Part shown: positions 1-5,052 of the stretch, in pieces | Numbering within the stretch: the first letter of the stretch is position 1 | How the letters are laid out: every line of letters begins with the position of its first letter | Source: a virus | IMG/VR virus record: IMGVR_UViG_3300028925_002971 | Span: 1 to 35,649 of that record | Strand: one strand, 5' to 3' | DNA: 35,649 nucleotides | Notes under the pieces: generated by a model | What the model saw: the letters and a program-made list of their open reading frames with translations, nothing else | Told to the model about the DNA's origin: nothing | Database searches by the model: none | Made by a program: the position numbers and the translations under genes

Positions 1-152
1 TGTTCTTTGGCTTTGTAGAAGGCATGGAGCGAGAATGGGGTAGCTTTAGACTGTCGGAACTTACCAGTGTAACTGGTCCGATGGGTCTCAAGATTGAGCG
101 AGACCGTTGGTTTGATACACCAGTCCAAGACTTCACACCTAATAGCATCTAA
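1..152 (+). CDS. C-terminal end of a DUF2958 family protein (5' end outside window)
   Basis: The reading frame is open from the left edge (first full codon at 3) to a TAA at 150-152, giving 49 residues. The order of motifs, FFGFVEG, then W-G-S-F-LSEL, then GPMGLKIERDRWF, matches the C-terminal half of DUF2958 proteins, small proteins of unknown function found on plasmids, integrative elements and phages. Only the C-terminus is present, so nothing can be said about the start or promoter. It leads directly into a run of small early genes. The family call rests on remembered motif spacing, not a search. Confidence 0.7.
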   Translation, partial: FFGFVEGMEREWGSFRLSELTSVTGPMGLKIERDRWFDTPVQDFTPNSI

Positions 153-162
153 GGATAAGCTA

Positions 163-309
163 ATGAGAACCCGTCCCACATGGGAACTGAGAAACATGGT
201 CAAGGCTTTGTCTATGCATCCTTGGCTCAACACGACCGAAGAAACTCATAGACTGGAAACTGCCAAGGAAGAACTTACCAAACGCACCAAAGGAAAATCT
301 AATGCGTGA
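163..309 (+). CDS. Small conserved phage protein (48 aa), function unknown
   Basis: A 48-residue basic protein beginning MRTRPTWELRNMVKAL. The ATG at 163 is chosen because AGGATAAG lies a few bases upstream and because it avoids overlapping the preceding gene; an in-frame TTG at 94 would overlap that gene by 59 bases. The pattern W-E-L-x-N-M-x-x-A-L-x-x-x-P-W-L-N-T resembles short proteins recurring in phages of proteobacteria, probably helical, but I know of no function. It overlaps the next gene by 8 bases, which suggests translational coupling. Confidence 0.65.
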   Translation: MRTRPTWELRNMVKALSMHPWLNTTEETHRLETAKEELTKRTKGKSNA

Positions 310-961
310 TGATCTAAAGTATACAAATATAATGTATAACCGTGACAATCTAATGATCCAGAAGTATGCGGATCAAGGCCCAATTCAGACCGTGATGGCA
401 GTAATATTTGTTATTGCAAGCATCAGAACTTTTACTTGGCTGTTGCCAGATATGCTGGACAATTATCGTGACAAAGGTATAAAATCATTCAATGACTTAA
501 TGTCTTTGCAAAGAGAAGGTATGAGATTTGTAATAAAAAACTCGCCTTGGCTGTACAATTTAGTACAGAGTCGAAGGGCTGGCGACATATATCCAGAAGA
601 GTTTCTGATATCTTTGCAGCGTATACCGTGCATTGGCTTGGTAAAAGCAGGGTTTATCATGCAGCTTACTACTGGTGAGGGAGGATGTCTTGACTGTCAT
701 AATCTTAGAGAGTATGATATCAATGAGAATACGTTCAAGACAAATGGGAAAGACAAGGGAAAAATGACTGCTGCTAACTTTAACAAAGCAAGAAAGTATC
801 TTGCAGTGTGTAAGGAAATCGGTGGCAGTGAAATGCTTTGGAATAACTGGTGCAATTTAGTAGCAGAAAAATATCCAAAGCATTTTGAAGCTGGCGACGA
901 TGTGTCTTGGTTGCATAGCAATGCTATCATGGGTATCCATCAGACAATGGCAAGGGCATAG
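302..961 (+). CDS. Protein with a helix-hairpin-helix-like motif (219 aa), possible DNA-binding protein
   Basis: Seen: a 219-residue protein starting within the previous gene, with AAAGGAAAA just upstream of the ATG. Around residues 104-135 it has LQRIPCIGLVKAGFIMQL followed by GGCLDCHN, which looks like the hairpin of helix-hairpin-helix DNA glycosylases and related DNA-binding proteins (I-P-G-I-G-x-x-x-A). The usual second glycine of the hairpin is a cysteine here. The segment near residues 32-47 is hydrophobic. I do not see a full glycosylase fold. Inference: a structure- or sequence-nonspecific DNA-binding protein acting early; function otherwise unknown. Confidence 0.6.
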   Translation: MRDDLKYTNIMYNRDNLMIQKYADQGPIQTVMAVIFVIASIRTFTWLLPDMLDNYRDKGIKSFNDLMSLQREGMRFVIKNSPWLYNLVQSRRAGDIYPEEFLISLQRIPCIGLVKAGFIMQLTTGEGGCLDCHNLREYDINENTFKTNGKDKGKMTAANFNKARKYLAVCKEIGGSEMLWNNWCNLVAEKYPKHFEAGDDVSWLHSNAIMGIHQTMARA

Positions 962-964
962 ACT

Positions 965-1189
965 ATGACAAGCGAAGCAATATCAATCGAACCTAATATG
1001 TATCAGGCTGTAGCTTTGAAGCATGGCTTGAAATTCTGGATTAGGCATGGTGAAAAAGTTAATACTAGATGGACTGTCACTAACATGCTGCGAACTATCG
1101 GCAAGTTTACTGGTAAAAGCTATAAGCGTAGTAAGCGAGGACAGGAAGAAGCATTGGCTGATATCATTGCAGTTATAGAGGGTAATTAA
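965..1189 (+). CDS. Hypothetical protein (74 aa)
   Basis: A 74-residue basic protein, beginning MTSEAISIEPNMYQAVALK and ending VIEGN. It starts 3 bases after the preceding stop, and its stop codon directly abuts the next ATG, so it belongs to the same transcription unit. The central part contains several Lys and Arg residues (GKSYKRSKRGQEEAL), compatible with nucleic-acid contact but not diagnostic. I do not recognise a family. Confidence 0.55.
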   Translation: MTSEAISIEPNMYQAVALKHGLKFWIRHGEKVNTRWTVTNMLRTIGKFTGKSYKRSKRGQEEALADIIAVIEGN

Positions 1190-1414
1190 ATGGAAGATTT
1201 TTCGACACTTATGTTCCATGAAATGAACGAAGATCAACACGCAGCATTTGAAGCAGCGTGGATCATAGGCTGGGCAAAAGATTTACAGGTCGAATGTGGT
1301 ATGTCCGCTGAAGAAGCAGAAGAGCAAGCACCCTATGATTATGAAACTTATCTTAATCAAGAGGGGTATACTTGCCGAGACATGTACATAGAATTAAACA
1401 GAAACAGAGGGTAA
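1190..1414 (+). CDS. Hypothetical acidic protein (74 aa)
   Basis: An acidic 74-residue protein beginning MEDFSTLMFHEMNEDQ. Its ATG follows the preceding TAA with no gap, and GAGGGTAATTAA just upstream provides a ribosome site inside the previous gene. It contains an Ala/Glu-rich helix (MSAEEAEEQAPYDYETYL). Small acidic early phage proteins often act on host targets, but nothing here shows that. No family recognised. Confidence 0.55.
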   Translation: MEDFSTLMFHEMNEDQHAAFEAAWIIGWAKDLQVECGMSAEEAEEQAPYDYETYLNQEGYTCRDMYIELNRNRG

Positions 1415-1418
1415 TTAA

Positions 1419-1622
1419 ATGCTTAGAGATATATCAGATGTAGTTTTACCAGACGTAAAGGAATTTCCTACAACTCCGCTGGAAATGGCTAACGTCCAAG
1501 CAATCAAGTTACTCCGTCAACTCCAATCCATGCAAGATGTCAAACAAGGGTCTATCTTTTGGAACGATATTAGCAATATTGGAAGCACCCTAATGAGTAT
1601 TGCAAAAGATGGGAGAGGCTAA
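1419..1622 (+). CDS. Hypothetical protein (67 aa)
   Basis: A 67-residue protein beginning MLRDISDVVLPDVKEF, 4 bases after the previous gene, with AGAGGGTAATTAA upstream of the ATG. The sequence is mixed helical with no cysteine clusters, signal peptide or membrane segment. The spacing and shared ribosome-site style (GGGTAATTAAATG, also before the gene at 1190) indicate the same operon. Function unknown. The 79 bases after it hold no convincing gene. Confidence 0.55.
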   Translation: MLRDISDVVLPDVKEFPTTPLEMANVQAIKLLRQLQSMQDVKQGSIFWNDISNIGSTLMSIAKDGRG

Positions 1623-1701
1623 AGCCATCAAGGGGAAGGATAATAACTGACTTCTACGTTGACGACGCCTGTAAACCAATATCAAAAACAAGGATAATTA
1701 A

Positions 1702-1887
1702 ATGAGTGCATATGTCACAGAAAAAATATGTAAAGTTTGCAAAGGCATGACAGAACGTATGGAATACATTCTAACTGTAGATAACACTGATATATATTAC
1801 TGTGATGCCTGTGAGACTGAACACCACGCTACTCCCGTTGAGATTATTGATCATGAGTCCATGTTAACTGAAATCTTTGGAGAATAA
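1702..1887 (+). CDS. Small zinc-ribbon protein (61 aa)
   Basis: A 61-residue protein with two CxxC knuckles, C10/C13 (ICKVCKG) and C34/C37 (YYCDAC), 20 residues apart. This is the layout of a short zinc ribbon, so zinc binding is likely. An acidic C-terminal tail follows (IIDHESMLTEIFGE). Such ribbons in phages can bind nucleic acid or host transcription proteins, but the partner cannot be told from sequence. AAGGATAATTAA lies upstream of the ATG. It is followed after 3 bases by the next gene. Confidence 0.65.
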   Translation: MSAYVTEKICKVCKGMTERMEYILTVDNTDIYYCDACETEHHATPVEIIDHESMLTEIFGE

Positions 1888-1890
1888 ATT

Positions 1891-2304
1891 ATGACCTTCG
1901 CATCTTATGTAAAAGAAATACAGATGACTTGTTGTTCTCAAAACTATAATGGTAGTACAGACTTAAACCAACTATTTCAGGCTGCTCAAAGTACTATCCA
2001 ACACAGACTAGAGCAAGCTAAAAAGAAGGATGCTTCGATCAAGGCGTACCCACAAGAATTCTTAGACATGATCGCTAAAGAATATGCTAAAACTGCACAA
2101 ATTCTTATGGAAAGTTATGAGGATCATCTTACAATAATACGCGAAAACATAGATGATTATGGAGAATTTATAGAAAAAGATGTGAAGCCAGCACCCACAA
2201 GGTCTGGGTTTGATACGCTTAACATTGATCCTAATTGTAATACAGACTTTGATATAGTTCCTGATGGATATACAAACTCAGAATATGTAAGCAAAATTAA
2301 CTAA
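1891..2304 (+). CDS. Hypothetical protein (137 aa) with a C-terminal tail shared with the phage SSB
   Basis: A 137-residue, largely helical protein beginning MTFASYVKEIQMTCC. Residues 119-131 read DFDIVPDGYTNSE. Almost the same peptide, DFDVVPDGYTNNE, sits near the C-terminus of the single-strand binding protein encoded at 11781-12284 (11 of 13 residues identical), and the rest of the two proteins shows no obvious similarity. Acidic C-terminal tails of gp2.5-type SSBs bind partner replication proteins, so this protein may share or compete for such a partner; that is inference. No catalytic motif seen. Confidence 0.6.
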   Translation: MTFASYVKEIQMTCCSQNYNGSTDLNQLFQAAQSTIQHRLEQAKKKDASIKAYPQEFLDMIAKEYAKTAQILMESYEDHLTIIRENIDDYGEFIEKDVKPAPTRSGFDTLNIDPNCNTDFDIVPDGYTNSEYVSKIN

Positions 2305-2326
2305 ACTTTATAAGGAATGTAAACAA

Positions 2327-2557
2327 ATGGTTATGTTATTTCTATATCCCAGTAAGAAAAATATGCGTGAGAACATAGGTAAGCCTCTGAAATATGAGGA
2401 AACTTCCATCTTTGGAGATCAGTACTTGACTGATGGCGAATTGTATGGTAGTAATAGACCATCAATTACAGGCATCAAGACCGATAAGGGTAAGAAAGCT
2501 ACTGAGTTTTTTGCTCAGGTTATTATGGAAAATTCTTTAATCAAAAAGGTAAACTAA
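2327..2557 (+). CDS. Conserved hypothetical protein (76 aa)
   Basis: A 76-residue protein beginning MVMLFLYPSKKNMRENIGKP and containing YGSNRPSITGI and EFFAQVIMEN. This series of motifs looks like a short conserved family seen in marine phages and proteobacteria, but I cannot name it. The start at 2327 has AAGGAATG 7-8 bases upstream; an in-frame ATG 6 bases later (2333) is an alternative. It is followed after one base by the next gene. Confidence 0.55.
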   Translation: MVMLFLYPSKKNMRENIGKPLKYEETSIFGDQYLTDGELYGSNRPSITGIKTDKGKKATEFFAQVIMENSLIKKVN

Positions 2558-2558
2558 A

Positions 2559-2798
2559 ATGTCTAAGACTGTGAAACTTACTGCTCGTGTCAATGCCAAG
2601 TCACCTAAGTATGGCTATGGTTTTCATTCAATCAATAATGGATGGCGTGTTGATGTTCCTTACCATAGCATTACTGTGTTTGGTAAGTCATCTGTTAAGC
2701 CTACCATTCGATCTAATAGGAGCGGCCTTCGCTGGATTGTGGAGAACAATCGTTCCCGCCTCGTTCGTGTGGCTCACAATGTAGCACAAGGAAACTAA
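2559..2798 (+). CDS. Hypothetical basic protein (79 aa)
   Basis: A strongly basic 79-residue protein beginning MSKTVKLTARVNAKSPKYG, with the Arg-rich segment RSNRSGLRWIVENNRSRLVR near the end. It likely binds nucleic acid by charge, but no fold is recognised. It starts one base after the previous stop. It ends 8 bases before tRNA-Leu, so the tRNA is probably cut out of the same transcript. An overlapping frame at 2587-2784 is only a shadow of this gene. Confidence 0.5.
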   Translation: MSKTVKLTARVNAKSPKYGYGFHSINNGWRVDVPYHSITVFGKSSVKPTIRSNRSGLRWIVENNRSRLVRVAHNVAQGN

Positions 2799-2806
2799 TA
2801 TAAACG

Positions 2807-2893
2807 GTGAGCGTGGTGAAATTGGTAAACACAACAGACTTAAAATCTGTCGCCAGCTATGGCTTGCGGGTTCAAGTCCCGCCGCTCACACCA
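2807..2893 (+). tRNA. tRNA-Leu (anticodon TAA), CCA encoded
   Basis: The acceptor arm is a perfect 7-bp pairing of GTGAGCG (2807-2813) with CGCTCAC (2883-2889), followed by discriminator A and encoded CCA. The anticodon stem ACAGA/TCTGT encloses the loop CTTAAAA, so the anticodon is TAA, reading TTA codons. The T arm is GCGGG-TTCAAGT-CCCGC. The gene has the longer variable region of a class II tRNA, as expected for leucine. A phage tRNA for an A/T-ending codon would support translation of its AT-rich genes. The ribosome site of the next gene follows directly after CCA. Confidence 0.95.
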
Positions 2894-2911
2894 AAGGAGA
2901 AACAAAAGAAA

Positions 2912-3052
2912 ATGTTTAAACTCTTACCGTTTGTAGTGTTGGCATTCTTCGCTATTGAACTAAGCTATATTGGTATTTCATATCTGTGTTATATTAACAC
3001 ATTACCAATGACAGATATTGAGGCAATGAAACAGCTATCAGAGGATATGTAA
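2912..3052 (+). CDS. Small single-pass membrane protein (46 aa)
   Basis: A 46-residue protein beginning MFKLLPFVVLAFFAIELSYI, with one long hydrophobic segment at about residues 4-27 and a short charged tail. It is probably an inner-membrane micro-protein. The ATG at 2912 is chosen over an upstream in-frame GTG at 2807 because that GTG is the first base triplet of tRNA-Leu. The ribosome site AAAGGAG (2893-2899) is 12 bases from the start, rather far. Its stop overlaps the next ATG (TAATG). Confidence 0.55.
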   Translation: MFKLLPFVVLAFFAIELSYIGISYLCYINTLPMTDIEAMKQLSEDM

Positions 3053-3294
3053 TGAATATTATTGACGACCTCATAGGTGCATCCCGTCAGGCTTCTCACA
3101 ACGCTCTTAGTAGCAGCGTACTTGTCCCTCGCGGACTGCTCGTCAAAGCAGCCGAGCGGATTGCTGAACTTGAGGTACTATGCGACCTTGAAGTACGCAC
3201 GGCAGAGGATATAGTGGAGTCTTTGCTCGCGGAAACAGATCAGGCAGCGCACGATATCGTTCAGGCACTCCGTAATGCTGGTATGCTAAGGTAA
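3052..3294 (+). CDS. Hypothetical helical protein (80 aa)
   Basis: An 80-residue protein starting at the previous stop (TAATG), with AGAGGA upstream. It begins MNIIDDLIGASRQASHNAL and includes VPRGLLVKAAERIAELEVL; heptad-like spacing of Leu, Ile and Ala suggests a helical coiled-coil protein. The DNA is clearly more GC-rich than its neighbours (for example around 3115-3170), hinting at separate ancestry. No family recognised. Confidence 0.55.
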   Translation: MNIIDDLIGASRQASHNALSSSVLVPRGLLVKAAERIAELEVLCDLEVRTAEDIVESLLAETDQAAHDIVQALRNAGMLR

Positions 3295-3343
3295 AAAAAA
3301 TAAATGATTAAACTAAGATTAATAAATACCAAGGAGAAAATAA

Positions 3344-3430
3344 ATGATTGAAATGATACTCACCCACGCTGTGGCGTTCATAGCTGGTGGTGTAACCGCA
3401 GTCGCATTCATGCTTTATAAGTACTGGTAG
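3344..3430 (+). CDS. Membrane micro-protein (28 aa)
   Basis: A 28-residue frame, beginning MIEMILTHAVAFIAGGVTAV and ending LYKYW, preceded by a clear AAGGAGAAAATAA ribosome site. Nearly the whole chain is one hydrophobic helix with a small-residue AGGVTA core and an aromatic/Lys end, so a single membrane span is likely. It is too short for family assignment. Its place in a row of similar micro-proteins with tight spacing supports it being real. Confidence 0.55.
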   Translation: MIEMILTHAVAFIAGGVTAVAFMLYKYW

Positions 3431-3436
3431 GTCTAA

Positions 3437-3580
3437 ATGATAAAATCTAAATCAAATGAAGTTATAGAAACGACCAAGAAGAAGACAAGTATAGGTGGTA
3501 ATCATGCTACAATATCAAGTAAAACCATGAATAAAAATAGACGCTCCCGATACAAGAAATACCGTGGACAGGGACGCTAA
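3437..3580 (+). CDS. Small basic protein (47 aa) ending in KKYRGQGR
   Basis: A 47-residue, very basic protein beginning MIKSKSNEVIETTKKKTSIG and ending RYKKYRGQGR. The K-T-S-I-G start and K-x-Y-R-G-Q-G-R end resemble short basic proteins found across T4-like and podovirus genomes; their function is not known to me. There is no strong ribosome site (only GGTAGGTCTAA), and it starts 7 bases after the preceding stop. Its stop codon overlaps the next ATG (TAATG), implying coupled translation. Confidence 0.6.
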   Translation: MIKSKSNEVIETTKKKTSIGGNHATISSKTMNKNRRSRYKKYRGQGR

Positions 3581-3675
3581 TGTATAAATTAATCGTAGCC
3601 TACGCACTCTTAGCCCTGCTTGTACTTTGTATGGGGGTAGTTAGTTATTATCTAACTGTGATTAACTATTGGTAG
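3580..3675 (+). CDS. Membrane micro-protein (31 aa)
   Basis: A 31-residue protein, MYKLIVAYALLALLVLCMGV followed by a short tail ending in NYW. It starts on the previous stop (TAATG) with GGGACG upstream. It is essentially a single hydrophobic helix. With the proteins at 2912, 3344 and 3669 it makes a group of four tiny predicted membrane proteins within 900 bases. Roles such as host membrane modulation or lysis timing are possible, but not shown. Confidence 0.5.
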   Translation: MYKLIVAYALLALLVLCMGVVSYYLTVINYW

Positions 3676-3782
3676 ACATCTTCACACTACTGGTAGAGTT
3701 TGTTGTGTTGCTTGGTGTGTGGATCAATACAATTATTAACTTAACTCTTTATAGAAAAAGGAAAAAGGATGCCAAAGTTTAG
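3669..3782 (+). CDS. Possible TTG-started membrane micro-protein (37 aa)
   Basis: An open frame of 38 codons, starting at TTG 3669 (overlapping the previous gene by 7 bases) and ending in the start of the next gene. It encodes a hydrophobic helix (DIFTLLVEFVVLLGVW and on) followed by a basic tail, LYRKRKKDAKV, the classic layout of a single-span protein with positive-inside tail. It fills an otherwise empty 93-base gap. No good ribosome site and no ATG are present, so initiation would depend on coupling to the previous gene. Less certain than its neighbours. Confidence 0.35.
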   Translation: MVDIFTLLVEFVVLLGVWINTIINLTLYRKRKKDAKV

Positions 3783-4002
3783 AGGCTGGGTTTTTCTTGA
3801 GGATGAGCTACCTTATATAGGATCAGGTGCTAGGCTAATAGAGGCTAAGGTAGGATGGAAGTGGGTAAGAGCTAAGTCAGCTACCTATCCTATCCCACAA
3901 AATTATTCACGTATTTCTTTAACTAAATGGAAAAATATCTTGAGGCGTACTGTAAAACGTGGTGTACCTTGGGACACAACATGGGAGACAGGCAATGAGT
4001 AG
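3769..4002 (+). CDS. Hypothetical basic protein (77 aa)
   Basis: A 77-residue protein beginning MPKFRGWVFLEDELPYIG. It is rich in Trp and Lys (VGWKWVRAKSATYP, TKWKNILRRTVKRG), predicted beta-rich and basic, so nucleic-acid contact is possible. A purine-rich GAAAAAGGAAAAAGG lies just upstream of the ATG. It overlaps the next gene by 8 bases. No family recognised. Confidence 0.5.
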   Translation: MPKFRGWVFLEDELPYIGSGARLIEAKVGWKWVRAKSATYPIPQNYSRISLTKWKNILRRTVKRGVPWDTTWETGNE

Positions 4003-4144
4003 TGCATTCTTTAATGATATAGAAGACCTAGCTAAGTACACAGCGGTTCTTGTAAGAGAAGGTATTATTTTTACAGTTGAAGCTATTACCAAAGACTATC
4101 CCCCCACTAATTATTATGAAGTAACTATGGAAGGTGGACATTAA
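3995..4144 (+). CDS. Hypothetical small protein (49 aa)
   Basis: A 49-residue protein beginning MSSAFFNDIEDLAKYTAVLV and ending TMEGGH. The ATG at 3995 is preferred over an in-frame GTG at 3959, because GGGAGACAGGCA precedes it and the shorter form limits the overlap with the previous gene. It probably forms an alpha-beta mini-fold (helix, then strands IIFTVEAI and YYEVTMEG). Its stop overlaps the next ATG (TAATG). Function unknown. Confidence 0.5.
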   Translation: MSSAFFNDIEDLAKYTAVLVREGIIFTVEAITKDYPPTNYYEVTMEGGH

Positions 4145-4380
4145 TGGTTAACGATGGATGGAAAACCAGAGTTAGAGACATCAGCAGTTTCTATGAACTC
4201 TTTAGTGCTGAGATAGAATACAATTTAAAAGAAGATAAAAACCCTATCGTTGTGGTCTATGGTTCATTGGCAGCAGCTATTGATGCAGCGTTCCTTCATG
4301 CGCCTTCCAATGAGGATGCTATGCTTGTGATCACATCGTTATTGAATAAGAAGTTAGAAGACTTGACAACAGCAGACTAA
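4144..4380 (+). CDS. Hypothetical protein (78 aa)
   Basis: A 78-residue protein beginning MVNDGWKTRVRDISSFYELF, with a hydrophobic strand-helix unit NPIVVVYGSLAAAIDAAFLH and an acidic C-terminal helix. The ribosome site GGAAGGTGGACATTA lies in the end of the previous gene and the start shares its stop codon. It ends 10 bases before tRNA-Arg. No family recognised. Confidence 0.5.
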   Translation: MVNDGWKTRVRDISSFYELFSAEIEYNLKEDKNPIVVVYGSLAAAIDAAFLHAPSNEDAMLVITSLLNKKLEDLTTAD

Positions 4381-4390
4381 TATGCGTATA

Positions 4391-4467
4391 CTCCACATAG
4401 CTCAACTGGATAGAGCAACAGCCTTCTAAGCTGTAGGTTGCAGGTTCGAGTCCTGCTGTGGAGGCCA
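4391..4467 (+). tRNA. tRNA-Arg (anticodon TCT), CCA encoded
   Basis: The acceptor stem CTCCACA (4391-4397) pairs perfectly with TGTGGAG (4457-4463), followed by discriminator G and encoded CCA. The anticodon stem ACAGC/GCTGT encloses CTTCTAA, giving anticodon TCT, which reads AGA (and AGG). The D arm GCTC/GAGC and T arm GCAGG-TTCGAGT-CCTGC are intact. AGA is used often in the neighbouring phage genes and is a rare codon in many GC-richer bacteria, so this tRNA probably supplements the host. It follows a protein gene closely and is probably cut from a longer transcript. Confidence 0.95.
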
Positions 4468-4479
4468 AGCAACTCTATT

Positions 4480-4519
4480 AGTAACTACTACTTAGCTTAC
4501 TACGTAAGCAGTAGTTACT
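4480..4519 (+). other. Stable hairpin directly downstream of tRNA-Arg
   Basis: The arm AGTAACTACT (4480-4489) pairs with AGTAGTTACT (4510-4519), and inside it GCTTAC (4495-4500) pairs with GTAAGC (4504-4509) around a TAC loop; a 5-base bulge ACTTA lies on the left side. That is 16 perfect pairs. There is no T tract after it, so a standard rho-independent terminator is unlikely. It sits between the tRNA and the ribosome site of the next gene and could protect RNA ends or guide processing. Confidence 0.6.
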
Positions 4520-4538
4520 TAATAGTAAGGAGAATGAA

Positions 4539-4721
4539 ATGTATAGTGAGACCACGAGTTTTAATGCTAGTAAGATCGTATGTAATACCCACCGTAACCC
4601 TTCTTATACTATTACAAAGGTAACTGTTACCGATATTGAAGGTAATGAGGTTGAGCATAAGATTTTCCACGATGACGACATGACTGTAGAAGTAGAATTA
4701 AAAGAAGAAGTATTGACATGA
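4539..4721 (+). CDS. Hypothetical protein (60 aa)
   Basis: A 60-residue acidic protein beginning MYSETTSFNASKIVCNTHRN. Alternating hydrophobic residues (ITKVTVTDIEGNEVEHKIF) suggest a small beta-sheet fold. A clear AAGGAGAATGAA ribosome site precedes the ATG, directly after the hairpin at 4480-4519. Its stop overlaps the next ATG (ATGA). No family recognised. The frame at 4438-4623 over the tRNA is a shadow. Confidence 0.55.
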   Translation: MYSETTSFNASKIVCNTHRNPSYTITKVTVTDIEGNEVEHKIFHDDDMTVEVELKEEVLT

Positions 4722-4741
4722 CAACCAAATGTTGCTATGAT
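4713..4741 (+). promoter_or_regulatory. Near-consensus sigma70 promoter inside coding sequence
   Basis: TTGACA (4713-4718), a 17-base spacer, then TATGAT (4736-4741), with TGC just before the -10 giving an extended -10 element. That is 11 of 12 consensus bases at the optimal spacing. It overlaps the start of the DUF1289-like gene, so transcripts from it (start about 4748) would omit that gene and begin about 90 bases before the gene at 4837. Coding constraint could produce it by chance, so activity is unproven. Confidence 0.45.
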
Positions 4742-4867
4742 TGTAAGCTTGATGACAATAAAGAATATTGTATAGGATGTGGAAGAACCGTTGAAGAAAT
4801 CAAGCAAGTAGGTTTAGAAAAGAAAAGGAGAGAGAAATCTTTGAAGCAAAAGAGTTCAGAAGCGTAG
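4718..4867 (+). CDS. Small DUF1289-like cysteine-rich protein (49 aa)
   Basis: A 49-residue protein with C5, C6, C9 followed by YCIGCGRTVEEI (C18, C21). The CxxC...YCxGCGRTxxEI pattern is that of DUF1289, small proteins of bacteria that probably bind a metal or an iron-sulfur centre through these cysteines. The tail is highly basic (LEKKRREKSLKQK). The ATG overlaps the preceding TGA (ATGA). Its 3' end overlaps the following gene, whose ribosome site AAGGAG lies inside it. Confidence 0.65.
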   Translation: MTTKCCYDCKLDDNKEYCIGCGRTVEEIKQVGLEKKRREKSLKQKSSEA

Positions 4868-5052
4868 AAGAAGTCTTAGATTTTATTGAACAAGAGTATG
4901 ATCCTTGGATCACACCAACACTTGAGGAGTATATGTCTAATGTAGAAGGAGTAGATGTTCAAGACTTAAATCGTTTTCTCAGAACTGAACAACTTGTAAT
5001 GGAGAATGAGTATGAGCAATGGATTGAAGACACCTACAGCACACCGGGTTAA
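4837..5052 (+). CDS. Hypothetical acidic protein (71 aa), apparently with an ATC start
   Basis: An open frame that reads as a coherent acidic protein (FEAKEFRSVEEVLDFIEQEY and on, ending TYSTPG). It has no ATG, GTG or TTG between the upstream in-frame stop and its first coherent residues. A strong AAGGAG (4825-4830) stands 6 bases before ATC at 4837, so ATC may be the start, as rare ATT/ATC starts are known (ATT in infC). An internal ATG at 4933 with GAGGAG upstream would give only 39 residues. A ribosomal slip from the overlapping DUF1289-like gene or a sequencing error is also possible. Function unknown. Confidence 0.45.
   Translation: MFEAKEFRSVEEVLDFIEQEYDPWITPTLEEYMSNVEGVDVQDLNRFLRTEQLVMENEYEQWIEDTYSTPG

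Noticed and set aside
690-718. TTGACT, 17 bases, TATGAT inside the gene at 302
   Set aside because: Ten of twelve matches within coding sequence are expected by chance about once or more in an AT-rich window of this length; nothing else supports it.
1623-1701. Possible micro-gene in the gap after the 67-residue protein
   Set aside because: Only a 12-codon TTG frame exists; no ribosome site or conserved feature is visible.
2807-2911. Upstream extension of the membrane protein gene from a GTG at 2807
   Set aside because: The extension is the translation of tRNA-Leu itself; the real start is the ATG at 2912.
4363-4392. TTGACA, 18 bases, TATACT before tRNA-Arg
   Set aside because: Good hexamers, but the -10 overlaps the first tRNA bases, so the transcript would start inside the tRNA and could not yield it.
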